Assembly (NCBI RefSeq): GCF_008274695.1
Contig: NZ_VTOU01000003.1
Coordinates: forward strand, 434,001-498,000
Direction of reading: 5' to 3'
Source of the DNA: Sphingomonas montanisoli
GTDB lineage: Bacteria > Pseudomonadota > Alphaproteobacteria > Sphingomonadales > Sphingomonadaceae
DNA: 64,000 nucleotides
Shown: in pieces, positions 7,418 through 15,684 of the stretch
How positions within the stretch are numbered: position 1 is the stretch's first letter
Layout: every line of letters starts with the position of its first letter
Translations under genes and position numbers: made by a program
Notes under the pieces: model-generated
The model's database searches: none
Told to the model about the DNA's origin: nothing
The model's input: only the letters and a program-made list of their open reading frames with translations

Positions 7418-8683
7418 ATGCGAATGCTCCGCTGGCTTCTTTTAGTGCTTGGCCTCAGCATTGCTGTTTCGCCACTGCACGCTCAGGAACAGGTCCAGCC
7501 CGACGAGCGTGTCGTGCGAAACGTCGTGGTTCGCAGCGGCCCAAGCACCGATACACCCGCAATCGAAGCGCTCGTTCCGGGCGAAACTCTGCCTGTTAGC
7601 GGCGACGTACCCCTCTGGTATCGGGTGCAGCTCGACGACGGTAGAACCGGCTATGTCAGCAAAGCCTGGACCGTGCCGGTTGTCGGCCCAGCCGGCATCT
7701 ATCGCGTGCACTCAATCGACGTCGGCACCGGCCTCGCGCTCTTTGTCGAAGGCCCTGGCTTCACCTTACTCTATGACGCTGGCACGCAGGACGACACCCG
7801 GCGCGGAGCCCATAACCGGGTCGTAAATTATCTCCGCAAAATCCGCCCCGATCTCACGACGATCGACCATCTGATCCTCAGCCATGCGCACAAAGATCAC
7901 CTCTATCTGATGCCGGATATCTTCGCGGCCTACGCAATCCGAAATGTCTGGGACAGCGGCCGTCTTTATGACAGCTGCGGCTATCGCGACTTTCTCGACC
8001 GGGTCTCGAAGGAAACCGGCGTGGCTTATCACAACGGGATTGGCAGCGATCGCGAACATGAATTCTCGTTCGCCAATTGTCAGTCGGAGCCGAAAAAAGT
8101 GTCGGTCCGGCTTGGATCGGCGCTCGAGCTAAAATCGGTGCCATTGGGCACCAATGCCAGCATGCGCTTCCTCTATCTCGACACGGCGCTGCATGAAGAT
8201 CCCAACGAGAACAGTTTGGTGGTTCGGCTCGATTTGGGGGGCAAGCGTGTTCTCCTCATGGGCGATGCCGAAGCCGGGCAACGCAACGACCCAGCCTCAG
8301 CCCCCGATGCCGGCTCTATCGAGGCGAACCTTCTCTCGTGCTGCGCGAGCGACCTACGCGCCGACGTGCTCGTCGCTGGTCATCATGGCAGCAAGACGTC
8401 GTCGCGCACGGCATTCCTGGATGCGGTCAAGGCGAGCACTTATGTCATTTCATCCGGCCCGTACCTCTATAGCGGTACGGGCCTTCCCGATCATGAAGTC
8501 GTCGCTGAGTTTGAACGCCGTGGTACATTATTTCGAACCGATCGGGACGACGGAGCCTGCAAGGTCAACCCCGCCAAAATAGGCGCCGACAATGATGGCA
8601 AAGTCGGCGGTTGCGACAATATCCTCATCGAGCTGTCATCGGCCATGCCCGTGCGAGCCCGTTATCTCCAAATCGCGGATTGA
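7418..8683 (+). CDS. Secreted SH3-like plus metallo-beta-lactamase fold hydrolase (ComEC/Rec2 type)
   Basis: The product has 421 residues. A Sec signal peptide covers ~1-22 (LLLVLGLSIAVSPLHA). A bacterial SH3-type domain follows (~30-88: VVRNVVVRSGPSTDTPAIEA, DGRTGYVSKAW), then a metallo-beta-lactamase domain with H156-x-H158-x-D160-H161 (SHAHKDH), a GDAEAGQRN strand and GHHGSKTS. This layout resembles the hydrolase part of ComEC/Rec2-like proteins, here without membrane helices. It probably acts in the periplasm with bound metal ions. The DUF2235 gene starts about 10 nt after its stop, so the two are co-transcribed. Substrate unknown. Confidence 0.8.
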   Translation: MRMLRWLLLVLGLSIAVSPLHAQEQVQPDERVVRNVVVRSGPSTDTPAIEALVPGETLPVSGDVPLWYRVQLDDGRTGYVSKAWTVPVVGPAGIYRVHSIDVGTGLALFVEGPGFTLLYDAGTQDDTRRGAHNRVVNYLRKIRPDLTTIDHLILSHAHKDHLYLMPDIFAAYAIRNVWDSGRLYDSCGYRDFLDRVSKETGVAYHNGIGSDREHEFSFANCQSEPKKVSVRLGSALELKSVPLGTNASMRFLYLDTALHEDPNENSLVVRLDLGGKRVLLMGDAEAGQRNDPASAPDAGSIEANLLSCCASDLRADVLVAGHHGSKTSSRTAFLDAVKASTYVISSGPYLYSGTGLPDHEVVAEFERRGTLFRTDRDDGACKVNPAKIGADNDGKVGGCDNILIELSSAMPVRARYLQIAD

Positions 8684-8692
8684 GGGTTGATG

Positions 8693-9844
8693 ATGGCAAG
8701 AAACCTTGTGGTATTGCTCGACGGCACAAGCAACCAGGTCGAAGGCGACCTCACCAACGTTCTCAAACTATACCGCATGGCCGTGAAGGATGATGAGCAG
8801 CTCGTCTTCTATCATCCGGGCGTCGGAACCGTCGGCTTGGTCAGCAGCTGGGGGCGGATCAAGCAGAAGTTCAACGCCATTTTGGGTTTGGCGACAGGCT
8901 GGGGCCTCGATGATAATATCCTCAAGGCCTATTGCTTCTTGTGCGAACAATATCGCGAAGGCGACCGCATCTATCTGTTCGGCTTCAGCCGCGGCGCTTA
9001 CACGGCACGCGCGCTGGCCGGGATGATTTATCTGTTGGGATTGCTTCGCCCCGAACAGCTCAATCTCGCGCCGTATGCGCTCACCGCCTATAAGCGGGCC
9101 AGCAGCCAGAACAGCCTGCCGATCGCGTGGAATTTCCGTCGCATCATTGAAGGGCGACGCGTCCCGATTGCGTTTGTTGGCGTATGGGACACGGTCGCCT
9201 CGGTTCTCGTTCCACGCCCCGATCGCCTGTGGATCCCGACAATGGAATTTCTGCCATACACCAAGCAGAATCCTGCCGTCGTCGTGTTCCGTCATGCCGC
9301 CGCAATCGATGAAAAGCGACGCATGTTTCGGCTCTATTCGTGGGCTCCAGATCAGGACTTTCAGCCTGATCCTTTTGCCGAGCCGCAGGGGAAACAGGAT
9401 CAGCAAACCGTCTGGTTTGCCGGCGACCATTCCGACGTCGGCGGTGGGCATCCCGAAGCGGAAAGCCAGCCAGCAAAATTCCCGTTGCTCTGGATGGTCG
9501 CGGAGGCAGGTGCACATGGTCTGCAAACCCTGCCGGACATGATCGCGCATCTCGGTGAAGGAAAACCTCTACCGGGTGGCCGGCATCAATATGTTGCGCC
9601 CGATGCAACGGCCCCGATCCACAATTCGATGAAAGGCTTCTGGCCACTGCTCGAATGGCTGCCGAAAAATCTGAAATGGCGACGTTGGCCAACCAAGAGC
9701 GATAAGCGCGGATACTATCTCCCGCGATCGGAGCCACGGAAAATTGAGGTTGACGCTTTCATTCACCGGTCCGTGGATGTACGTCGCGAAGCCACTCGCT
9801 ACGCTCCCAGAAACCTGCCGCAGGACCCGCACTACACTCCGTAG
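8693..9844 (+). CDS. DUF2235 alpha/beta hydrolase
   Basis: The product has 383 residues. The start at 8693 is favoured over 8690 because GAGGG lies 6 nt upstream. It begins ARNLVVLLDGTSNQ and has the GxSxG elbow GFSRGAYTAR with Ser99, then GVWDTVAS and WFAGDHSDVGGGHPE, the Asp/His segments expected of DUF2235 hydrolases (related to Tle1 lipases of type VI secretion). No signal peptide is visible, so it is likely cytoplasmic unless exported by a special route. It is paired with the secreted SH3/metallo-hydrolase gene upstream; no VgrG, PAAR or immunity gene is near. Substrate unknown; lipid or ester hydrolysis is inferred from the fold. Confidence 0.8.
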   Translation: MARNLVVLLDGTSNQVEGDLTNVLKLYRMAVKDDEQLVFYHPGVGTVGLVSSWGRIKQKFNAILGLATGWGLDDNILKAYCFLCEQYREGDRIYLFGFSRGAYTARALAGMIYLLGLLRPEQLNLAPYALTAYKRASSQNSLPIAWNFRRIIEGRRVPIAFVGVWDTVASVLVPRPDRLWIPTMEFLPYTKQNPAVVVFRHAAAIDEKRRMFRLYSWAPDQDFQPDPFAEPQGKQDQQTVWFAGDHSDVGGGHPEAESQPAKFPLLWMVAEAGAHGLQTLPDMIAHLGEGKPLPGGRHQYVAPDATAPIHNSMKGFWPLLEWLPKNLKWRRWPTKSDKRGYYLPRSEPRKIEVDAFIHRSVDVRREATRYAPRNLPQDPHYTP

Positions 9845-9856
9845 CTGCGCTACGCA

Positions 9857-9878
9857 CAGCCGAGACGCAACTCGGCTG
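9857..9878. terminator. Hairpin after DUF2235 gene
   Basis: CAGCCGAG (9857-9864) and CTCGGCTG (9871-9878) form an 8-bp stem with a 6-nt loop, 12 nt after the DUF2235 stop. There is no T-run, so termination is only likely. Confidence 0.45.
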
Positions 9879-10050
9879 AATGTTCAGCGCGTAGGTCAGA
9901 CCGTGCGACAAGAGGCGAAGCGGTTTGAGATGTGCCCACCGTGAGGGCCTAACCAATCCTCAGCGATCGAGCAGCACTGCGTATACGAGGTCCAGTTGAT
10001 CAGCAGTCGCCGCGCTCTCCGACGGTCTATCTGACGATCATCGCGAATTA

Positions 10051-10614
10051 CTACTGGCGGACCGGAACAGCTTGGAGCGCACTGTGCTCGCCTGCTTGAG
10101 CGTCAATACGCGCAGGAATGATATCGCCTGCCTTAAAGCTCGCATTGCCACCCTTCATAAGCAGGCCCAGAGGTCCCCACGCAATGATCCCCAGTACAAC
10201 GCCGGCCGTGTTGGATTTTCCTTCCGCGCCCACCAGCCCGGTGATGGGGACAACGCCCCATTGCGTTTCCACGTTGGGCAGGCGCAGGCTGATCTGTCCC
10301 TTGCCGCCAGCAGAACCGGTCCCGGATGCTGCCACGATCTCCGCCCAGGCCCAGGCGCCTACAGGTATGGCGACCACACCGTCGATCGAGACCGGCGCGT
10401 TCACGCGTAGCTTTACGCGCTCGCCCGGGTGGACATCGCGACTGTTGATCTCGCGGATCACCATGAGCTGCAGCTCGGTGCCGTCGGTCCAGCGAGGCGC
10501 TGGCGCAGTCGCCTGGTCGATCGCGACGACCAAGGGCATGGTTTGCGCGGACGCCACCGACGACAACGCCGCACACACGGCCAACATATGTCGACAGAGC
10601 CCGCGCATCACCAT
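10051..10614 (-). CDS. Secreted/periplasmic protein of unknown function
   Basis: The product has 187 residues. A signal peptide covers ~1-23 (LCRHMLAVCAALSSVASA). The mature part is beta-rich: TDGTELQLMVIREINSRDVH, PGERVKLRVNAPVSIDGVVA, IPVGAWAWAEIVAASG, then a Gly-rich helix-like stretch (TAGVVLGIIAWGPLGLLMKG) and a return strand (GDIIPARIDA). This resembles a family of small exported proteins in which an internal hydrophobic hairpin ends in a TSAxIPAG-like segment; the neighbour at 11034-11279 is a truncated member. Its start overlaps the stop of the next gene upstream by 1 nt (TAATG), so the genes form an operon. Confidence 0.65.
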   Translation of the reverse strand: MVMRGLCRHMLAVCAALSSVASAQTMPLVVAIDQATAPAPRWTDGTELQLMVIREINSRDVHPGERVKLRVNAPVSIDGVVAIPVGAWAWAEIVAASGTGSAGGKGQISLRLPNVETQWGVVPITGLVGAEGKSNTAGVVLGIIAWGPLGLLMKGGNASFKAGDIIPARIDAQAGEHSALQAVPVRQ

Positions 10615-10997
10615 TATTGTGCGGGCGCAGCAGTTGCGGGCTGCGCGTCGCCAGCCGGCAGGAACTTGACCGCAGTGCCCGTGGCGTTGGTCTTGCCCCA
10701 GCTGAACGCCGTGACATGGGCATCACCATATTTGGCATTCACGACGGCGTCAGCGCCGAGTTTCTGTGCGCGTTCCCACAGCTCTCCGTAGATTTTATCC
10801 TGCGACGGGGACTTGCTGAACACGGTCGCCTTGCGAACGCCGGCTTCAACCTCACCCAGGACTTTATAAGGCTTGTCGGTGATGACGTACGGATAGACCG
10901 GCACCGCTGCTGTCCCGGCAGCCCAGGCTGCAGCGACCGGAATGGCGGCAGGCGTTGCGGCAAGAACGGCCGCTGCGACCAGGATCTTCTTGATCAT
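10614..10997 (-). CDS. Secreted protein with YbjQ-like motif
   Basis: The start at 10997 is chosen so that the protein begins with a signal peptide (IKKILVAAAVLAATPAAIPV); nine more codons are open upstream. The mature protein, about 100 residues, contains VITDKPYKVLGEVEAGVRKA and ELWERAQKLGADAVVNAKYG, the helix and strand pattern (KAxxLGADAVVNxxYG) of YbjQ/heavy-metal-binding-like and related lipoprotein domains. It ends in an Ala/Pro-rich tail. It sits between two members of another secreted family and probably shares their mRNA. Confidence 0.65.
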   Translation of the reverse strand: MIKKILVAAAVLAATPAAIPVAAAWAAGTAAVPVYPYVITDKPYKVLGEVEAGVRKATVFSKSPSQDKIYGELWERAQKLGADAVVNAKYGDAHVTAFSWGKTNATGTAVKFLPAGDAQPATAAPAQ

Positions 10998-11033
10998 AAA
11001 TATCTTCACTTCACTGTTGAACACTTGCGCGCG

Positions 11034-11279
11034 TCAGCGCTGCATCGCGGTGGTGGTGGGCGCTGGTGCCGCCTGAGTGGCGACGGCCGGAACCACCGCC
11101 GGAGCCGGCTGGGCCGCGACAATCGGCGCCGCATCGACGGGCGCACCGGCTACGGGAACGTCTTCGTCGAGGAAGGCCGATACCGCCGAACCTGCGGGGA
11201 TCTGCGCGCTCGTACCGGTGGTGAAGAAGCCTGCCACCGGGATCAGCGCGATAGCCGCGACTAGCGACTTCGCGTGCAG
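11034..11279 (-). pseudogene. 5'-truncated paralogue of the secreted protein at 10051-10614
   Basis: The frame opens after TGA with HAKSLVAAIALIPVAGFFTT and runs through GTSAQIPAGSAVSAFLDEDV to a Pro/Ala tail. The segment SLVAAIALIPVAGFFTTGTS corresponds to the late hydrophobic hairpin of the family seen at 10051-10614, so the N-terminal two thirds are missing. There is no ATG; only CTG (11279) or GTG (11237) could start it. It may still be translated as a small signal-anchored peptide, but decay of a former gene is the better reading. Confidence 0.5.
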
Positions 11280-11728
11280 TCAGTTGATCTTCCGCTGCGT
11301 GCAAAGCGATCTCCTGAGCGATCTTGGGCAGGACATAGCGTTTGACTTCGCCAAGATGGTCGAAGCGCGGCTCATAGTTGCCGCCCATGATGCGCTTGGT
11401 CTGAAACTCGACGAGACCGAACCGCAGGACGATCAGATCGGCGCCTGAACGGGCGCTCGTCCCGTCCCAAGCCTTCGCAGGCCGGGGTAGGACGAGCTGG
11501 CCCAAGGCCACGTATGGCGCCTAATCCCAACCTACTTAATTGGACTCTTGCGTGAGTTACCCTTTTTCAACATCCTACTCGAGCGCGCAACTGACGCTGC
11601 TTCTTCAAGCCGAAGCCGGGCGGCTCAGGCTTGAAACGAGAGACAGAAAAAAGAGCATCGCGTGCCGGCTTAGACGCAGCAATAGCGTGAGGCGAGCCGG
11701 TGTTCTCAAGTATACCTGACGGAATATA
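11280..11728. other. Region without a supported gene; remnant coding frame and Detocs promoter
   Basis: On the minus strand, 11290-11511 stays open and reads like protein (GGNYEPRFDHLGEVKRYVLP, KIAQEIALHAAEDQL) but runs out of sense at the truncated paralogue. I do not recognise it, and it may be the relic of another gene. The plus strand is open over the same stretch. From about 11520 the DNA is AT-richer and should contain the promoter for the defence genes starting at 11729. Confidence 0.4.
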
Positions 11729-14700
11729 ATGACGCGCCAAAAAACCGCTCCTTCCACTGCTCAACTCAAGGCTGCGCAAAACCAACTCCGAGGTGCAAAG
11801 AGCCCGAGATCAGGGCTCTCGAAAGCTCGGCCTATGGTGCCGGCGTCTGAAATGGCTGCTTTCGTAAGGTGGCTCCCTACCGTTAAGCGCGCGGGAATTG
11901 GATTAGTCTTCGATCACTTTCCTAAGACCGTATCTGAACTATGGCGCAGCGGTACGCTCGCTTCGACGTCATTAGCGCGCGAGATCGCGTGGGCGGGCGC
12001 AATATTTCAGATACATGCTTCTACGTTATCGAAATTTCGCCAAGAGGCATTGGAGTACGAAGCCCTTTTGATTCGTAACCGCTTGGATGATTGCGCCAGG
12101 CTCCTCTCACAGATCCAAGAACAATTCGGCGTGTCGCTGTGGCTCATCGAGACTAGGTTGGCGCTTATCCAGCGCACGGACGGACTCGAGGCTCAGAAAG
12201 CCTTCGCGTCGTCGATACAAGATGCTCGTGCTAGGAATGATGTGATCGCATTTCTCGCCTACCATCTTAGTCGTCGAAACGAACCAAGCACGACGGCCTT
12301 TCGTTACGTTCAACATCTTCAAGACCTTATGGGTGAGTGGGAGAACGCGAGCGACCTCGCGTCCTATCTTTTATTCCGCCTTGCGAACCAGGCGCCCCGC
12401 TCACCTCGCGATTTTGCAGAAGTACTACGATACGAGTCGAGTGCCGCCCTCGTGGATCATTATGAAACTTTTGTCAGACTGAGCGCATGGGCTGGTTCCG
12501 GCGTCGATAAGGCCGTCAGGCAGGCCTTCAACCCCGAGGTAGAAAAGCTCGCACGGTTAATCGCTGACAAGCGTCTAAGTCGTACCGCTTTCCTACTGTC
12601 TGGACAGGCGGATTGGCTAGATGCGGCAGATCTCGATGTCGTACTCGCAGAGGATGCGAACCTCGTCGGTGATCAGGAATCCGCTATTTCGTCATTGAAG
12701 ACGATCCTGCGCAATCGACCCGCCGACGCCTCGTCGTGGCTAACCCTTGCTCGCCTTCGTGCCTGTTCTGTCAATGTAGGCCAAGAACTAACACCCGGAG
12801 GTATTGCGGACGAGATAGTGTGCCAAATGGTGTCCGTGATGTCCTTCAACGACGATGCGGATGCGGCAGCAGCTAAGCTGCTGATAGATATCCTGAATCA
12901 TCGGCTACAAGGCTTTTCGCCCTGGACCGCCGCTGCACTCTGGAAGGAAGCGCAAAGCCCTTTGAGTGGCAACAAGTCCCACGATGCCTTCGCTTTCGCT
13001 TACGGTGACTTAATCCGACCCTCCGACGTTAGCCGTATGCCGTCGCGGACTCTGTCCCAGACAGTTGCAAATCGTGTCGCCGAGGCCGCGGTTGGATCGC
13101 CGACCTTGGCGAGTGAAGCTGTGCGCGCCAATCTCGGAATGGTGCAGGTTGGCAGTCTTCCGCCTGAGCTGTTGCCTCCTGACGTTCTGCTTGAAGCTCA
13201 AATTGACCAAGCCATGAACGGAGAGGACTACGAGGCGGTATTGGGCATGGCCGATCAGATGCCGATCGACACGGATTACATGCGTCGTCGCAGGGTCAGC
13301 CGTGCTGTAGGGTTCTCCCTGCTTCAGACTGGTCAGATCGTCGAGCTCACGAATCTAATTGCTAATAGCTGCGTAGCGGACACAGCACTCGCCCGGCTTA
13401 TGCCGTTGGCGGATTGCGCGAAGCGTCTTGATCGAGACGTGCGGAGGCGCATGGCCGGCGATGTCTCTGTTGCCATTGTTCTCGACCTCTTCTCGCAACG
13501 CTTCGATGACACGCTCGATGACGTGCGTGGCTATGCGTATGAGGACTTCCTGTTGGCCAATGGGATAGAAAGGCCTTCACAGCTTGAAGGGCATGAAGAT
13601 GAGTTCGATCGCTCCCTACTTATCTACTACCTGAGGAACTTGTGTGTGCCAGCGGTGATGCAGATGTCGTCAGCGTTTCAGGGGACGCGAGAACTCGAGG
13701 AAGAGAGAAAGCGGGTTCTGTCGCTTCTCGTGAAACTCGACCCCGATTCCGCCAAAACCTACGAGGATGAACTGCGCGAGGTCACAAGAACTCAACTGAT
13801 AAATCGTGGTGTCAGGCAGGTCGAGCGGAGCAAGATCTTTGTCGATGTTCCTGCCATTAAGCGCGGCTTCGAGAAACGGCATCGCGAGACGTTTCAACGA
13901 TATCTGGCGCTCAGCCGCGCCGGCATGGGTGCGGACGACGGGGAGATCGGCAAGGCTCTGGAAGAGGCGCTGACCGGCACGCCTCTACCTGCCAAAGTGC
14001 TCTACGTTCCGGACGACGAAGCGAGTGACTTACTCAAAGACATGGTGCGGTGGCTATTCTCGGAAAGCACCAACAGCCCGGAGCACGGTTTAGACTGCTA
14101 CCTTAGTATGCGAATCCGTCACGGCACACTATCCGGTCAGCTTCGGACCCCGGTGGAAGTGGAAAACCTCATAACGCAAAGGGCGGCCGGCACTGACGAA
14201 TATGAGGTTAATAGATATTGGGCTGACCAGTTTGGCGAGCTCGATGTTGAGACTCGAGAAGCTGCGAGCGCGCGGCTGTCGAAGTTCTCGGCGGACTACG
14301 ATGCGCTGATTAGCCGCATGGCGAGTGAACTGATTCAGGTGCGCAGTTCTGACAAGCCAGACGGCCTTTTCAGCATGAACCTCAAAGCTGTCAGATTTCG
14401 TGTGTGGATCGCTCACATCAATGTCGGGGTAACCTTCGATCAATTCTTCGATAGCGCAATGGAGTTGTTCTGGGAGTCGGTCGACGCCTCCCTCGTTAGC
14501 GTTCGTGGTATGATCGATGGGTTCTTCAAGCCAGAGGTGCACGACCTGTTCGCTGACTTGGAGAAAGATATGCAGGGTATCGTGCAAGGCATCGCCATAC
14601 CAGATCTAGAACGAGCGATTCGTTCTGCCCGTACAGCTGCAATCCAAGCTCTGGATATCGTGAAGGACTGGTTCCGCCTATCGCAGCCGATCTCGGAGCC

Positions 14701-15205
14701 AGCCTTCCCCATTGGCGATCTGATCGACGTCGGATTGCAGTGCGTCACTGCCATCCATCACGATTTTAACCCAGACGTCAAAAAGGATCTTGACCCGCTC
14801 CCACCGTTTGGGAACGGTCTCACGCTGTTCTCAGACATCTTCTTCATACTTTTCGACAATGTGCGACGGCATTCCGGCAAGGGGGCTCGTCCCGAGATAG
14901 CTATTGAGGTCCGGGAACGTGAAGACATGCTTCACCTAACTGCGCGTAACAAAGTGGAGCCCCAATCATGTTCCGACGACGCCGTGGCTCGCGTCGAAAA
15001 AATTAGAAAAGCTATCGCAGACGGGGATTTCGAACGCGCGATGCGATCGGAGGGCGGCACGGGGCTTATCAAATTACACATGCTCATTAATCGCCGGCAA
15101 AGCGAGGACGGTCGGCGCAAACTGGACTTTGGCTTCGACAATGGAGAGTTTTTCGTCTCGTTGGAGATGCGGGTACGTATGAAAGACATGGAGGTCGGTC
15201 GGTGA
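11729..15205 (+). CDS. dtcA: Detocs sensor kinase (DtcA-like), 1158 aa
   Basis: A very large soluble protein: about 1000 residues of helical repeats (for example ILRNRPADASSWLTLARLRA, typical of tetratricopeptide-like arrays) end in a C-terminal histidine-kinase ATPase domain. The ATPase is recognised by its N-box (ILFDNVRRHSG, ~1040-1050) and Gly box (SEGGTGLIKLHMLI, ~1107-1120). There is no transmembrane segment. It overlaps a stand-alone receiver gene by 4 nt, which overlaps a receiver-PNP effector gene. This sensor/receiver/receiver-effector order is that of the anti-phage Detocs system, in which DtcA senses infection and phosphorylates the effector. The phospho-accepting His is not obvious by eye. 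Codon use is less GC-rich than in core genes. Confidence 0.85.
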   Translation: MTRQKTAPSTAQLKAAQNQLRGAKSPRSGLSKARPMVPASEMAAFVRWLPTVKRAGIGLVFDHFPKTVSELWRSGTLASTSLAREIAWAGAIFQIHASTLSKFRQEALEYEALLIRNRLDDCARLLSQIQEQFGVSLWLIETRLALIQRTDGLEAQKAFASSIQDARARNDVIAFLAYHLSRRNEPSTTAFRYVQHLQDLMGEWENASDLASYLLFRLANQAPRSPRDFAEVLRYESSAALVDHYETFVRLSAWAGSGVDKAVRQAFNPEVEKLARLIADKRLSRTAFLLSGQADWLDAADLDVVLAEDANLVGDQESAISSLKTILRNRPADASSWLTLARLRACSVNVGQELTPGGIADEIVCQMVSVMSFNDDADAAAAKLLIDILNHRLQGFSPWTAAALWKEAQSPLSGNKSHDAFAFAYGDLIRPSDVSRMPSRTLSQTVANRVAEAAVGSPTLASEAVRANLGMVQVGSLPPELLPPDVLLEAQIDQAMNGEDYEAVLGMADQMPIDTDYMRRRRVSRAVGFSLLQTGQIVELTNLIANSCVADTALARLMPLADCAKRLDRDVRRRMAGDVSVAIVLDLFSQRFDDTLDDVRGYAYEDFLLANGIERPSQLEGHEDEFDRSLLIYYLRNLCVPAVMQMSSAFQGTRELEEERKRVLSLLVKLDPDSAKTYEDELREVTRTQLINRGVRQVERSKIFVDVPAIKRGFEKRHRETFQRYLALSRAGMGADDGEIGKALEEALTGTPLPAKVLYVPDDEASDLLKDMVRWLFSESTNSPEHGLDCYLSMRIRHGTLSGQLRTPVEVENLITQRAAGTDEYEVNRYWADQFGELDVETREAASARLSKFSADYDALISRMASELIQVRSSDKPDGLFSMNLKAVRFRVWIAHINVGVTFDQFFDSAMELFWESVDASLVSVRGMIDGFFKPEVHDLFADLEKDMQGIVQGIAIPDLERAIRSARTAAIQALDIVKDWFRLSQPISEPAFPIGDLIDVGLQCVTAIHHDFNPDVKKDLDPLPPFGNGLTLFSDIFFILFDNVRRHSGKGARPEIAIEVREREDMLHLTARNKVEPQSCSDDAVARVEKIRKAIADGDFERAMRSEGGTGLIKLHMLINRRQSEDGRRKLDFGFDNGEFFVSLEMRVRMKDMEVGR

Positions 15206-15684
15206 GATTTCTCATCGTTGAGGACGACGAAAATAAGCGGGTGCAACTCGACCGTTTCGTGCGTGAGACCTATCCGTTTGCCGAATTGGAGGAGTCTCGT
15301 TCGCTACAGTCCGGCCTTAGACAGGTAAGAACGAAGGCCTTCGACCTCATTCTTTTGGACATGACCTTACCAAATTACGAGGCAGGTCCGGACGAGCCCG
15401 GCGGAGGTACGACACATAGTTTCGGCGGTCGCGAGTTTCTAAAGCAAATGGATCGTTTCAACATCCGGACGCCAGTCGTCGTCGTCACTCAATTCGAAAC
15501 CTTTGGAAAGCCCCCGCAATCGCTCAACCTTGTCGAGCTAGATGCGCAGCTGAACCGAGAACATGCAGTCAACTATCGCGGCGCAGTCTACTACCATGCA
15601 TCGATTCACGGCTGGCGGGAACGGCTGCGGACTGCCTGCGAGGTAGCCCTCGATGGCGATGGTTCAGCAGGAGCCGAAGCTTGA
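15202..15684 (+). CDS. dtcB: Detocs stand-alone receiver (DtcB-like)
   Basis: The product has 160 residues. GTG at 15202 overlaps the dtcA stop by 4 nt. It is a single receiver domain with acidic pocket E7-D8-D9 (FLIVEDDEN), phospho-acceptor D53 (LILLDMTLPN) and the switch Thr in VVVVTQF. The usual Lys-Pro after the fifth strand is replaced by YYHASIHGW, a motif shared with the effector's receiver. No output domain follows. In described Detocs systems DtcB acts as a phosphate sink that prevents accidental effector activation; that role is assigned here by context. Confidence 0.85.
   Translation: MRFLIVEDDENKRVQLDRFVRETYPFAELEESRSLQSGLRQVRTKAFDLILLDMTLPNYEAGPDEPGGGTTHSFGGREFLKQMDRFNIRTPVVVVTQFETFGKPPQSLNLVELDAQLNREHAVNYRGAVYYHASIHGWRERLRTACEVALDGDGSAGAEA

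Noticed and set aside
8693-9844. DUF2235 gene as type VI secretion effector
   Set aside because: No VgrG, PAAR, Hcp or immunity gene is in the neighbourhood, so the assignment would rest on family similarity alone.
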